NCBI RefSeq assembly: GCF_000299575.1 | Contig: NZ_AMGO01000021.1 | Location: 1-64,000 of the forward strand | Source: Oceaniovalibus guishaninsula JLT2003 | Lineage (GTDB): Bacteria > Pseudomonadota > Alphaproteobacteria > Rhodobacterales > Rhodobacteraceae | DNA: 64,000 nucleotides | Direction: 5' to 3' | Shown here: piece by piece, positions 1 through 9,683 of the stretch | Layout: each line of letters begins with the position of its first letter | Numbering within the stretch: the first letter of the stretch is position 1 | Translations under genes and position numbers: made by a program | The notes under the pieces: generated by a model | Database searches by the model: none | Told to the model about the DNA's origin: nothing | The model's input: the letters and a program-made list of their open reading frames with translations, nothing else

Positions 1-444
1 ATCCGCCAGACCCAGCAGATCCTGCAACTGGCTGGTCGCGATGATGATGGCGATACCGATGGTGAATCCGTTGACGACGGGTTCAGGCACATACTCCACC
101 AGATTGCCGGCCCGCAGCGATCCCGCCGCCAGCATGATGATGCCCGCCATGAAGGTCGCCAGAACCAGCCCGTCATAGCCGTGTGTCGCGATGATCCCCG
201 CGACCACGACGATGAACGCGCCTGTCGGCCCGCCGATCTGCACCCGGCTGCCGCCCAGAAGCGAAATCAGCAGACCGCCAACGATGGCCGTCACCAGCCC
301 CTTTTCGGGCCCCGCCCCCGATGCGATGGCGATGGCCAGGCTCAGCGGCAGCGCCACCATCGCCACGGTGACGCCCGCGCCCAGGTCCTGGCCGAACTGC
401 GCGCGGTCATAGGTGGCCAGCGTGGTCAGGATCTTCGGCTTCAT
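1..444 (-). CDS. SulP family anion transporter, N-terminal part (gene runs off the window)
   Basis: The first 148 residues are visible and the rest lies beyond base 1. They are hydrophobic with several membrane spans and carry SulP hallmarks: DLGAGVTVAMVALPLSLAIA at about residues 20-39 and QIGGPTGAF at about 69-77. SulP proteins move sulfate, bicarbonate or other anions across the inner membrane. The substrate cannot be told from this fragment, and any C-terminal STAS or carbonic-anhydrase domain is out of view. The ATG at 444 is the first in frame and has only a weak ribosome site. The gene starts about 85 bases from the parS-like site. Confidence 0.85.
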   Translation of the reverse strand, partial: MKPKILTTLATYDRAQFGQDLGAGVTVAMVALPLSLAIAIASGAGPEKGLVTAIVGGLLISLLGGSRVQIGGPTGAFIVVVAGIIATHGYDGLVLATFMAGIIMLAAGSLRAGNLVEYVPEPVVNGFTIGIAIIIATSQLQDLLGLAD

Positions 445-528
445 GGCAGGTGCATCCCGGCAGCGATCGAACCTTGGACCGGTCGATACCTTCATCCTTC
501 GTCAGTCAAGACTGACACGCCGTTAAAC

Positions 529-544
529 TGTTCCACGTGAAACG
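529..544. other. Candidate parS (ParB-binding) site
   Basis: The 16-mer TGTTCCACGTGAAACG differs from the widely conserved chromosomal parS sequence TGTTTCACGTGAAACA only at positions 5 and 16. Position 5 is known to be variable in bacterial parS sites. It lies in the gap between the SulP gene and rpsU, touching the A-run that forms the T-tract of the rpsU terminator. In other bacteria ParB loads at such sites and they cluster near the replication origin. Binding here is inferred from sequence only. I found no second good copy in the window. Confidence 0.7.
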
Positions 545-573
545 AAAAAACCCCCGAACCAGCGGTCCGGGGG
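545..573 (-). terminator. Rho-independent terminator of rpsU
   Basis: On the minus strand a 10-bp stem (CCCCCGGACC pairing with GGTTCGGGGG, one G-T wobble) with a 3-base loop is followed by six T residues. It lies 25 bases past the rpsU stop codon. Confidence 0.85.
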
Positions 574-598
574 CCAATGCCGTCACGTCGGGAACGAT

Positions 599-805
599 CT
601 ACATCATTCCTTCGCGTTGGGCCTTCTTGCGCGCCAGCTTGCGCTGGCGGCGGATCGCCTCGGCCTTCTCGCGGGCCTTCTTTTCGGACGGTTTCTCGAA
701 ATGCTGCTTGAGCTTCATCTCGCGAAAGACGCCCTCACGCTGGAGCTTCTTCTTCAGCGCGCGAAGGGCCTGATCGACGTTGTTGTCACGAACACTGACC
801 TGCAT
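599..805 (-). CDS. rpsU: 30S ribosomal protein S21
   Basis: The 68-residue basic protein is S21, a small-subunit protein that sits near the anti-Shine-Dalgarno end of 16S rRNA and helps initiation. It starts [20 protein letters not shown] and contains the S21 core [17 protein letters not shown]. Length is normal for the family. The ATG at 805 follows AGGTGG by 10 bases. The gene is monocistronic, with its own terminator. A small hairpin lies between the ribosome site and the start and takes in part of that site. Confidence 0.96.
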   Translation of the reverse strand: MQVSVRDNNVDQALRALKKKLQREGVFREMKLKQHFEKPSEKKAREKAEAIRRQRKLARKKAQREGMM

Positions 806-821
806 GTGGTTTTCACCACCT
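806..821 (-). promoter_or_regulatory. Hairpin overlapping the rpsU ribosome-binding site
   Basis: Reading the minus strand, the leader is AGGTGGTGAAAACCAC and then ATG. GTGGT and ACCAC form a perfect 5-bp stem closed by a GAAA tetraloop, and the stem includes most of the AGGTGG ribosome site. Such a structure could limit translation of rpsU, or be a target for feedback by S21. That role is inference. Confidence 0.5.
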
Positions 822-906
822 TTCTAGGTTTGAGTTGCATGGATGCAGGAGGTGGTCTTCTAGCAGCGCGCGCCTAGATTGTCCACCCGAACCCAGAGGA
901 GATGCG

Positions 907-1596
907 ATGCCACCCGATCCCCGTTCCGCCATTCTGGATGCCGCGCTGGTCAATGTCCCGTTCGACGGCTGGTCCGAAGCCACCCTGAAAGCCGCGGCGC
1001 GCGATGCCGGCGTTCCGCTGGCCGAGGCGCGCGCGTTGTTCCCGCGTGGCCCGGTCGATCTGGCGCTGGCCTGGCACATCCGGGGCGACGACGCGATGGC
1101 CGACAGACTGCGGCAGATGGACCTGGCCGACATGCGCTTCCGCGACCGCGTCGCCGCCGCCCTGCGCACCCGGATCGAGGTCGTGCGCGACAAGGAAGCG
1201 GTGCGGCGCGGCTTCACCCTGTTCTCGTTGCCGATGTATTCGGCGGACGGCAGCAAGGCGCTTTGGGGCACGGCGGACCGTATCTGGACGGCCCTGGGCG
1301 ACACCGCGACGGACATCAACTGGTACACCAAGCGCGCAACGCTGGCGGGGGTCTACGGATCGACGGTGCTTTACTGGCTGGGCGACGACAGCCTCGACAA
1401 TCAGGACACCTGGGCGTTCATCGACCGCCGGATCGAGGACGTGATGCGGATCGAGAAGGTCAAGGCCGCGGCGAATGCCAATCCCATTCTTCGCACGCTT
1501 CTGGCGGGACCGAACTGGGCGCTCGGCCATGTCCGCGCGCCGATGAAGATGCCCCGCGTCGATCTTCCCGGCACATGGCGGAGCACGCCCGAATGA
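907..1596 (+). CDS. COQ9 family protein (ubiquinone biosynthesis accessory factor)
   Basis: The 229-residue protein matches the COQ9 family: a TetR-like helical N-terminus, then a C-terminal half with conserved WYTKRATLAGVYGSTVLYWL near residues 139-158. COQ9 binds lipids and helps the COQ7 hydroxylase act on ubiquinone precursors. I chose the ATG at 907 because AGAGGAG lies just upstream and the protein then begins MPPDPRSAILDAAL; a longer upstream frame reads through non-coding sequence. The stop overlaps the next start (ATGA), so it is translationally coupled to the quinone oxidoreductase. Confidence 0.88.
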   Translation: MPPDPRSAILDAALVNVPFDGWSEATLKAAARDAGVPLAEARALFPRGPVDLALAWHIRGDDAMADRLRQMDLADMRFRDRVAAALRTRIEVVRDKEAVRRGFTLFSLPMYSADGSKALWGTADRIWTALGDTATDINWYTKRATLAGVYGSTVLYWLGDDSLDNQDTWAFIDRRIEDVMRIEKVKAAANANPILRTLLAGPNWALGHVRAPMKMPRVDLPGTWRSTPE

Positions 1597-2585
1597 CCCT
1601 TCCCGATGAAATGACCGCCATCGAGATCGCCGGCAACGGCGGCGGTCCCGAAGTCCTGCGCCCGACAACCCGGCCCGTACCACGACCCGGCCCCGGTCAG
1701 GTGGTCATCCGCGTGGCCTGGGCGGGGGTCAACCGTCCCGATGTCGCCCAGCGCGCGGGCACCTATGCCCCGCCCCCCGGCGCCAGCGACCTGCCCGGCC
1801 TCGAATCTTCGGGCCATGTCGCGGCGGTGGGCGACGGTGTTGGTTGGAACGTGGGCGACGCTGTCTGCGGGCTGCTGCCGGGCGGCGGTTATGCCGAATA
1901 CGTCCGCACCCAGGCCGATCACGTCCTGCGCGTGCCGGACGGCATGGCCCTGCGCGAGGCGGCCTGCCTGCCCGAAACCTACTTCACCGTCTGGTCCAAT
2001 GTCGTCATGCGCGGCCGGCTGGAAGCGGGCGAGCGGTTTCTGGTTCACGGCGGATCGTCCGGCATCGGCACCACGGCGATCCAGATCGCCCGCATGCTGG
2101 ACGCGCGCGTCTGGGCCACCGCCGGAACCGACGACAAGTGCCGCGTCTGCGCCGATCTGGGCGCCGAGGCGATCAACTACCGCAATGCCGATTTCGTCGA
2201 AATCCTGCGTGATGCCGGAGGCGCGAACCTGATCCTCGACATGGTGGGGGGCGACTATGTTCCACGCAACGTCAAGGCGCTGGCCGATGACGGGCGCCTT
2301 GTGCAGATCGCGTTCCTGCAGGGACCGCAGGTCGCGCTGAACCTCGCGCCGCTGATGATGCGCCGGCTGACGCTGACCGGATCGACCCTGCGTCCCCAAT
2401 CCGATCTGGCCAAGGCGCGGATCGCCGACAGCCTGCGCGAAACCGTCTGGCCGTGGCTGGATGCCGGTCGCATCGGGCCGATCATGGACAGCGAGTTCGC
2501 GCTGGACGATGCCGCGAACGCCCACCGCCGGATGGAGGAGGGCGATCATGTCGGCAAGATCGTCCTGCGCGTCGCGGGGGGATAG
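1593..2585 (+). CDS. NAD(P)H-quinone oxidoreductase, PIG3-like zinc-free MDR family
   Basis: The 330-residue protein belongs to the medium-chain dehydrogenase/reductase superfamily, quinone oxidoreductase branch (PIG3/TIGR02824 type). It has an N-terminal GroES-like domain, then a Rossmann domain with HGGSSGIGTTAIQIAR near residues 152-167. No catalytic zinc ligands are apparent, as expected for this branch. It should transfer hydride from NADPH to quinones. The start at 1593 overlaps the COQ9 stop; an ATG six codons later is an alternative. Its pairing with COQ9 suggests a quinone-related role. Confidence 0.85.
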   Translation: MTLPDEMTAIEIAGNGGGPEVLRPTTRPVPRPGPGQVVIRVAWAGVNRPDVAQRAGTYAPPPGASDLPGLESSGHVAAVGDGVGWNVGDAVCGLLPGGGYAEYVRTQADHVLRVPDGMALREAACLPETYFTVWSNVVMRGRLEAGERFLVHGGSSGIGTTAIQIARMLDARVWATAGTDDKCRVCADLGAEAINYRNADFVEILRDAGGANLILDMVGGDYVPRNVKALADDGRLVQIAFLQGPQVALNLAPLMMRRLTLTGSTLRPQSDLAKARIADSLRETVWPWLDAGRIGPIMDSEFALDDAANAHRRMEEGDHVGKIVLRVAGG

Positions 2586-2652
2586 AGGCAAGGTTTCTCT
2601 ATCCGCCGGCGGCCTTCCCGTGTCATCCTGACGAAAACGACGGGAGAAGGCG

Positions 2653-3764
<1,112 letters not shown>

Positions 3765-3768
<4 letters not shown>

Positions 3769-4214
3769 GCGCGGTCCGCCGGACGCCCGCCCGCCAGTTG
3801 GTCGCGGATCTGCAGCAGCACGTCCAGCTCGCTCGGGCCGGTCGCGACCTCGGGCTCGACATCGTCGGGGCGCTCGGCGATTGCCTTGATGCGGTTGACC
3901 GCCTTGACCAGCAGGAAAACGACGAAGGCGATGATCAGGAAGTTGATGCAGGCCGTGACGAACGCGCCATAGGCGAAGATCGCGGCCCCCGCCGCGCGCG
4001 CCGCTTCCAGCCCCGCGCCTTCGGGAACGGTGCCCGACAGCACGACATACATGCTGGTGAAATCCACGCCGCCCAGGATCAGCCCGATGACCGGGTTGAT
4101 CAGATCGCCGACCAGCGAATTGACGATGGCCGTGAACGCCGCCCCGATGATGATCCCAACGGCAAGGTCCATGACATTGCCCTTGGCGATGAAATCCCTG
4201 AATTCCTTGATCAT
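3765..4214 (-). CDS. mscL: Large-conductance mechanosensitive channel
   Basis: This 149-residue inner-membrane channel releases solutes on hypo-osmotic shock. The N-terminus [20 protein letters not shown] and the following glycine/alanine-rich TM1 (about 15-40) are diagnostic. A periplasmic loop (about 52-76) carries two AxxAG-like segments, TM2 spans about 78-104, and a cytoplasmic helix ends the protein. The start at 4214 fits the family N-terminus exactly; longer frames are spurious. The stop overlaps the ald stop in a shared CTAG. It is transcribed away from the downstream GST gene. Confidence 0.95.
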
Positions 4215-4257
4215 AACTCCGCCCCGATGCCCTGATGCACAATAATCCGGGATCCGC

Positions 4258-4272
4258 CATATCACGGATATG
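4258..4272. promoter_or_regulatory. 15-bp inverted repeat in the mscL/GST divergent promoter region
   Basis: CATATC-ACG-GATATG is a perfect dyad with a 3-base spacer, in an A/T-richer part of the 126-base gap between two divergent genes. It could be an operator for one or both. No known regulator consensus is recognised. Confidence 0.35.
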
Positions 4273-4340
4273 ACACCTGGCATCGGTTTTTCGTGATCCG
4301 GCGCTAGGTTCGGGCGGGAACCCGCAGCCGAAGGATCGTC

Positions 4341-5036
4341 ATGCCCGACCTGTCCGCCTTTCCGATCACCGCCCGATGGCCCGCCGCCGACCCGTCGGCG
4401 ATCCAGCTTTACGCCTATCCCACGCCCAATGGCGTCAAGGCGTCGATCATGCTGGAAGAAACCGGCCTGCCCTACGAGCCGCATCTGGTGACGTTGAAGG
4501 ATGCCGACGTGAAAAGCGACGCCTTTCTGTCGCTGAACCCCAATAACAAGATCCCCGCGATGATCGACCCGGACGGGCCGGGCGGACAACCCATCGGCCT
4601 GTTCGAAAGCGGCGCGATCCTGATCTATCTGGCCGAAAAGTCGGGGAAACTTCTTGGCGAAGGGGCCGCGCGATACGATGCGATCAAGTGGCTGATGTGG
4701 CAGATGGGCGGCGTAGGGCCGATGTTCGGGCAGCTCGGCTTCTTCTGGAAGCTGGGCGGTGCGGACTGGCCGGACAAGCGCCCGCGCGACCGCTATGTGG
4801 CCGAAGCCCGCCGCCTGCTGGGCGTGATCGAGGGGCATCTGGACGGCCGCGACTGGGTGGCGGGCGGCTATTCCATCGCCGACATCGCCATCGCACCGTG
4901 GCTGAACGCGCTGGATTTCTATGGCGCGAAGGACGCCGTGGGATGGGACGACCATCCGCGCACGGTCGCCTATCTGCGCCGCTTCATGGACCGCCCCGCC
5001 GTGCAGCGCGGCCTGAAGATCCCCGATCCGGGCTAG
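4341..5036 (+). CDS. Glutathione S-transferase family protein, YfcG/YghU-like (nu class)
   Basis: The 231-residue protein has a thioredoxin-like N-terminal domain (about 20-105) with [26 protein letters not shown] and [11 protein letters not shown], then a helical C-terminal domain. The TPN motif near the start of helix 1 and the NPNNKIPA stretch match the nu class (YfcG, YghU), which show disulfide-bond reductase activity with glutathione. About 18 extra residues precede the first strand. Start 4341 has a weak GAAGGA upstream. The stop codon shares CTAG with the convergent ytoQ. Confidence 0.85.
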   Translation: MPDLSAFPITARWPAADPSAIQLYAYPTPNGVKASIMLEETGLPYEPHLVTLKDADVKSDAFLSLNPNNKIPAMIDPDGPGGQPIGLFESGAILIYLAEKSGKLLGEGAARYDAIKWLMWQMGGVGPMFGQLGFFWKLGGADWPDKRPRDRYVAEARRLLGVIEGHLDGRDWVAGGYSIADIAIAPWLNALDFYGAKDAVGWDDHPRTVAYLRRFMDRPAVQRGLKIPDPG

Positions 5037-5485
5037 GATCGGCCGGGCAGCTTGCCGGTCAGGACATAGCGCAGGCAATCGACGACCTGCTCGGGCGTTT
5101 TGGCGACGGCCAGCGCGGCGGCGTCCACCTCTTTCAGGGCATGGGCGTGTTCGGGACCGTGCAGCACGATCAGCGACTTGCCGAGGGCGGCGGCATAGCC
5201 TGCGTCGAAGGCGGCGTTCCATTGCTTGTATTGCTCGCCGAAGCGCACGACGACCACATCGGCATCCATGATCCCCTTGCGGGTGCGGATCGCGTTCAGT
5301 TGCGCGCCCTTGCGGTCGTGCCAGACCTTGTTTTCCTCTGGCCCGAGGATGGCGACGCCGCAATCGTCGCTGGCCGCATGATCGGTGACGGGGCCGAGGA
5401 ACGACACCTCGAGCCCGGTGCAGCCGGCCACGATCCGGTCGCGCCAGTCGGTATGGATTTCACCCGAAAGATAGACGTTCAGCAT
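5033..5485 (-). CDS. YtoQ family protein
   Basis: The 150-residue protein begins [16 protein letters not shown] and has [11 protein letters not shown] and [18 protein letters not shown], matching the YtoQ family. The fold resembles nucleoside 2-deoxyribosyltransferase-like proteins (YLSGEIH near the N-terminus, DADVVVVRF in the middle), but I know of no assigned reaction. It lies 12 bases before pheT on the same strand in map order, so it would be the last gene of any pheT transcript. Confidence 0.8.
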   Translation of the reverse strand: MLNVYLSGEIHTDWRDRIVAGCTGLEVSFLGPVTDHAASDDCGVAILGPEENKVWHDRKGAQLNAIRTRKGIMDADVVVVRFGEQYKQWNAAFDAGYAAALGKSLIVLHGPEHAHALKEVDAAALAVAKTPEQVVDCLRYVLTGKLPGRS

Positions 5486-5497
5486 GGCTTGTCCTTT

Positions 5498-7891
5498 CTA
5501 GCGTCTCAATTCGCCGCCGGTGGCCTTTTCGACGGCGCCGACGATGCGGTCTGAAACCGCCTCGATTTCGGTGTCGGTCAGGGTGCGGCCGCGCGGTTGC
5601 AGCCTGACGGCGATGGCCAGCGACTTGCGCCCCTCGCCCAGCGTGCCGCCGGCGAAGCTGTCGAATACGCGCACATCGTCGATCAGTGTCTTGTCGGCGC
5701 CCTGCGCGGCGGCGATCAGTGTCGCGGCCTCGGTCCGCGCATCGACGACGAAGGCGAAATCCCGCTCGACCGCCTGATGCTCGGGCAGGTGCAGCGCGGG
5801 CCGCGCGGCGTTGCGGTTGCGGGGCTGCGGGACGGCGTCGGGCGAAATCGTGAACGCCATCGCGCTGCCCTTCACGCCCATCGCGCGCAGGATGCGCGGA
5901 TGCAGTTCGCCGAATGTCGCCATGACGGACTTGCCAAGGCAGATCTGCCCGTGCCGCCCCGGATGCCACCAGCCTTCGCCGCCGCGCCGGATCTGCGCGC
6001 GGGCGGGTGCGCCGATGGCGGCCAGCAGCGCCTCGGCATCGGCCTTGACGTCGAAGGGATCGACCGGGCGGCTGTCGCCGTGCACATCCTTCGGCCCGGT
6101 GCGGCCCGTCAGCAGACCGCCGACCTGCATCTGCTGGTCGCCCGGCTCGCCGCCGGAAAAGACCGCGCCCACTTCGAACAGCGCGATGTCGGCGATACCG
6201 CGCCGCTGATTGCGCGCGACGGCCTGCAACAGACCGGCCAGAAGGGACGGCCGCAGATGGCTCATCTCGGACGAGATGGGGTTTTCCAGACGGGTGGCAT
6301 CGTCGCCGCCGCCGAACAGCGCGGCGCTGTCGCGGTCGATGAAACTGTAGGTGACGGCCTCGGCATAGCCCAGCGCGGCGCAGGTCCGGCGCAGCGTCGC
6401 CTCGCGCCTTTGCGCGTCCGTCAGGATCGGCGCGGGAACGCCCGGCCGGGCGCGCGGCATCGGCTGCGGCACCAGCCGCGTCAGAGAGGCGATGCGCGCC
6501 ACCTCCTCGACCAGATCGGCCGGGCCCTGCACATCGGGCCGCCAGGACGGCGGCGTCACGCGGTCGCCGTCCACGGCAAAGCCCAGCGCGCGCAGCGTCT
6601 GCAACTGGGTTTCGGGCGGGATCGACATGCCGACCAAGGACTGCACCCGGCCCGTATCCAGCGCATAGTCGCGCGCGGTGTCGGGTGCCGCCCCCGCCTC
6701 GACCACCGCGGCCGCCTCGCCGCCGCAGATGTCGAGGATCAGCCGCGTCGCCGCTTCGAGTCCCGGACGGGTGAAGGCCGGATCGACCCCGCGCTCGAAC
6801 CGATAGCGCGCGTCCGAATTGATCTTCAGCGCACGTCCGGTGCGGGCGATGGTGACGGGATTCCAGAACGCCGATTCCACGAACACATCGGTCGTCGCGT
6901 CCGACACGCCCGTGGCAGCGCCCCCCATGATTCCGGCGATGCTTTCGGCGCCGCGCGCGCCCGAAATGACGGTCATGCCGGGGGCCAGCGTATAGTCGCG
7001 CTCGTCCAGCGCCGTCAGCGCCTCGTCGCCCGCCGCGCGATGAACCCGCAGATCGCCCTGCACCTTTGCCATGTCAAAGACGTGCAAAGGCCGGTTCAGA
7101 TCGTAGGTCAAAAAGTTCGTGATATCGACGAGCGCCGAAATCGGCCGCAGCCCGATGGCGCGCAGGCGGGCCTGCATCCAGTCGGGGCTGGGTCCGTTGC
7201 GCACCCCGCGGATCACGCGGCCGGTGAAATGCGGGCAATCCTCCAGCGTGTCGGCGTCGATGGCGACGCCGACGGGGCTGTCGAACGCGCCCGGCACCGG
7301 ATCGACGGCCATGGGACGCAGCGCCCCCAGCCCCCGCGCCGCCAGATCGCGGGCGATGCCGCGCACGCCCAGCGCGTCGGGGCGATTGGGGGTGATGGCG
7401 ATCTCGATCACCGGATCGACGCGCGCGGGGTCGTTGGCGGCCAGCCAGTCGGTGAACCGCTGTCCGACCTCGCCCGAGGGCAACTCGATGATGCCGTCAT
7501 GTTCGTCCGACAGTTCCATCTCGCGCTCGGACGCCATCATGCCGTGGCTTTCGATGCCCCGGATGGTGCCGACCTGGATCGTCGTGTCGATGCCCGGAAC
7601 ATAGGTGCCGGGCCGCGCGACGACGACGGTGATGCCCGCCCGTGCATTGGGCGCGCCGCAGACGATCTGCCGCATCCCGTCCGCCGTGCGGACCTGACAG
7701 ACGCGCAGCCGGTCGGCATCGGGGTGCTGTTCGGCGCTCTCGACATAGCCGAGCGTGAAATCGTGCAGCCGCGCGGCGGGATCGGTGACGCTTTCGACCT
7801 CGAGCCCCAGATCGGTCAGCGCCTCGGCGATCTCGTCCATTGACGCCGCAGTGTCGAGGTGGTCGCGCAGCCAGGAAAGGGTGAACTTCAT
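5498..7891 (-). CDS. pheT: Phenylalanine--tRNA ligase, beta subunit
   Basis: This 797-residue protein is the beta chain of the alpha2-beta2 PheRS, which charges tRNA-Phe and holds the editing site. Order of domains: B1 start MKFTLSWLRDHLDT, tRNA-binding (EMAP-like) domain about 40-150, B3/B4 editing region about 205-380, B5 about 400-475, a catalytic-like core, and a C-terminal FDX-ACB domain ending near residue 797. Length is normal. pheS is on the same strand but about 2.7 kb upstream, separated by four unrelated genes. A terminator lies between those genes and pheT, so pheT probably has its own promoter. Confidence 0.96.
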   Translation of the reverse strand: MKFTLSWLRDHLDTAASMDEIAEALTDLGLEVESVTDPAARLHDFTLGYVESAEQHPDADRLRVCQVRTADGMRQIVCGAPNARAGITVVVARPGTYVPGIDTTIQVGTIRGIESHGMMASEREMELSDEHDGIIELPSGEVGQRFTDWLAANDPARVDPVIEIAITPNRPDALGVRGIARDLAARGLGALRPMAVDPVPGAFDSPVGVAIDADTLEDCPHFTGRVIRGVRNGPSPDWMQARLRAIGLRPISALVDITNFLTYDLNRPLHVFDMAKVQGDLRVHRAAGDEALTALDERDYTLAPGMTVISGARGAESIAGIMGGAATGVSDATTDVFVESAFWNPVTIARTGRALKINSDARYRFERGVDPAFTRPGLEAATRLILDICGGEAAAVVEAGAAPDTARDYALDTGRVQSLVGMSIPPETQLQTLRALGFAVDGDRVTPPSWRPDVQGPADLVEEVARIASLTRLVPQPMPRARPGVPAPILTDAQRREATLRRTCAALGYAEAVTYSFIDRDSAALFGGGDDATRLENPISSEMSHLRPSLLAGLLQAVARNQRRGIADIALFEVGAVFSGGEPGDQQMQVGGLLTGRTGPKDVHGDSRPVDPFDVKADAEALLAAIGAPARAQIRRGGEGWWHPGRHGQICLGKSVMATFGELHPRILRAMGVKGSAMAFTISPDAVPQPRNRNAARPALHLPEHQAVERDFAFVVDARTEAATLIAAAQGADKTLIDDVRVFDSFAGGTLGEGRKSLAIAVRLQPRGRTLTDTEIEAVSDRIVGAVEKATGGELRR

Positions 7892-7967
7892 CGCATCGCC
7901 ATCCGTCTTGATCCGGGGTGCGGCATATCAGGGGCGACGCCGCCCCGCCAGCCCGCGCCGCGATACG

Positions 7968-7995
7968 AAAAAAGGGCCGGAGTTTCCCCCGGCCC
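7968..7995 (-). terminator. Rho-independent terminator after the DUF3618 gene
   Basis: On the minus strand GGGCCGG and CCGGCCC form a 7-bp stem around an 8-base loop, followed by six T residues. It lies 25 bases past the stop at 8021 and isolates the membrane cassette from pheT. Confidence 0.82.
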
Positions 7996-8020
7996 CTGTC
8001 TGTTCGAGCGATGCCAAGCG

Positions 8021-9235
8021 TCAGATCTTGGTGCCACTGTCCTTGTTGGCCTCGTCGCGGGCGCGGTCGGCGATGCGCTGGCCGGCTGCCTTGGCGTCAT
8101 CGACGGCCTCGTCCGCCGCCGTCTTGTCGCCGTCGGCCTTCGAGTCGATCTTGTCCTTCTCCTCGGACGCGACCTTCTTGGCCTCGTCGACGGCGGCCGA
8201 ACCGACGCGCTTGGCGCGATCCAGCTCTTCGTTGAAGATCGCTTCGGCCTCGTGCATCAGGCTGTCGCTGTATTCGCCCATCAACGCGTCCTCGCGCGCG
8301 GTGCGCGGCAGCGCCCCGCCGATGGCCGCGCCGACCGCAAGCGCCAGCGCGCCGAAGACCAGCGGCTGTTCGTCGAAGGCGTCACCGGCACGTTCAGCCC
8401 CCTGACGCATGGTGCGGCGGGCGGAATTGCGCGCCTCGACCGCACGCATCCGGGCGGCGACGACGCGGTCGCGCGCCTCGGCCGACAGATGCTCGGTCCC
8501 TTCGGCCACGCGGCGGCGCATCCGGTCATAGGCGGCACGCGCCCGTTCCGACTGCTCGCCCGCGCCTTCCTTCGCGGCGTTCCAACGATCCGACAGACGG
8601 TCGCCCGCACGTTCGGCCCGGTCGCGGATCGACCCGGCGGTACGGCTGGCGGACGCGCTGACGGCGGCGCCGGTCGCCGATGCCCGGTCGCGCGCCTCTT
8701 GCGCCGCACCCTTGGCCCGGTCGGCAGCGTCATGTGCGGCGCCCTTGGCACGGTCGGCGGCGGAGGGGCCGTCGTCGTCATCGTCATAGTCGTAATCGTG
8801 CAGATCGCCCACGTTGCGCGCCCAGGACGGTTCGGTATCGTACACTTCGTAATCCGGCTGGCTGCGCGGCAGCGGCGCCGAGGAATAGCGCGACAACGGA
8901 CGGCGATCGGCGCGATAGGGGTCGTCGCCATAGGCATCGCCGCGATAGGGCGCTCCATAGGCGGGGGCGGCCGTCGTCTGGGTGCGGCTGCTGCCGAAGA
9001 TGAGCCAGGCAAGCCCCACGCCCGTCACGGCCAGCGCGACCGGGTTCCGCTTGACCGACTCGGCCAGCGTCTGGCTGATCTCGCCGCCATGGGTGCGCAG
9101 TTGCGCGCTGGCTTCACGAACCAGCCCGTCGAACGAAAACCGTTCCTGGATTTCATCCAGGTTGCTGGTCAGGTGCGCGCGCTCGGCCTCGATGTCGCGC
9201 TCGATCTCGGCGGGGGTGCGGGTGTCATTTGTCAT
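8021..9235 (-). CDS. DUF3618 domain-containing membrane protein
   Basis: The 404-residue protein starts with a DUF3618-type segment (IERDIEAERAHLTSNLDEIQ, residues 11-30). A first hydrophobic span follows at about 65-81 and a second at about 291-309. Between them lies a polar stretch with the tract DYDYDDDDDG (147-156) and long Ala/Arg/Asp/Glu helices with repeats of DRAKGAA. The tail is Lys/Asp/Ala-rich and LEA-like. The function of this family is unknown. The ATG at 9235 follows GAAGGAAA and overlaps the holin-like stop by 11 bases. It is the last gene of a four-gene unit ending in a terminator. Confidence 0.82.
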   Translation of the reverse strand: MTNDTRTPAEIERDIEAERAHLTSNLDEIQERFSFDGLVREASAQLRTHGGEISQTLAESVKRNPVALAVTGVGLAWLIFGSSRTQTTAAPAYGAPYRGDAYGDDPYRADRRPLSRYSSAPLPRSQPDYEVYDTEPSWARNVGDLHDYDYDDDDDGPSAADRAKGAAHDAADRAKGAAQEARDRASATGAAVSASASRTAGSIRDRAERAGDRLSDRWNAAKEGAGEQSERARAAYDRMRRRVAEGTEHLSAEARDRVVAARMRAVEARNSARRTMRQGAERAGDAFDEQPLVFGALALAVGAAIGGALPRTAREDALMGEYSDSLMHEAEAIFNEELDRAKRVGSAAVDEAKKVASEEKDKIDSKADGDKTAADEAVDDAKAAGQRIADRARDEANKDSGTKI

Positions 9236-9683
9236 TATAGGTTTCCTTCACGGCGTTGGCGTCACGGCGCACGTTCTTGGCCGTGCGCGTCGGAGCCAGA
9301 CTTGAAAGCTTGAGGTCGGACGTGCCCTTGTTCATCAGGATATAGGCGATGATGCCCAGGATGGCGCCCACGATCAGCGCCGCCCAGCCAACGGCCAGCC
9401 CGAATGCCGCGATGGCATCGACCAGCGCCGCCGCAAGGACGTTCAGCGCCACAAGCCCGATCACCCCGGCAGCAACGAGCATCCCGATGGCCCGACCGGC
9501 CCGCTTGACGTTCTGGTCCACCTCGGCCCGCGCAAGGTCGATCTCGTTGCGGATCAGCGAGCTGACGCTGTTCAGCGTATCGGTCAGCAGATTGCCGGTG
9601 CTCTTGATGAAGCCCGGTTCTTCCTTCGGCGTCACGACAGGCGTGGCCGGCGGAGGGGTGGTCATGTTCGGATCGTTCGTCAT
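9225..9683 (-). CDS. Phage-holin-family (Actinobacterial holin-X-like) membrane protein
   Basis: The 152-residue protein has a Pro-rich N-terminus, an amphipathic segment with LIRNEIDLARAEVDQNVKRA (about 43-62), and two membrane spans at about 65-92 and 95-117. This matches the chromosomal putative holin superfamily III type, usually found beside DUF3618 genes and not in phages. The ATG at 9683 (GGGAG upstream) overlaps the preceding stop as TGATG. No lysis genes are nearby, so a phage role is unlikely. It is probably a membrane partner of the DUF3618 protein. Confidence 0.78.
   Translation of the reverse strand: MTNDPNMTTPPPATPVVTPKEEPGFIKSTGNLLTDTLNSVSSLIRNEIDLARAEVDQNVKRAGRAIGMLVAAGVIGLVALNVLAAALVDAIAAFGLAVGWAALIVGAILGIIAYILMNKGTSDLKLSSLAPTRTAKNVRRDANAVKETYNDK

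Noticed and set aside
5597-7843. Open frame of 748 codons on the plus strand opposite pheT
   Set aside because: Its composition is Arg/Asp/Gly/His-rich nonsense typical of antisense frames in high-GC DNA, while the opposite strand carries a complete pheT.
9225-9683. Holin-like gene as a sign of a prophage
   Set aside because: No integrase, capsid, lysozyme or other phage gene is nearby, and this holin family is common beside DUF3618 on chromosomes.
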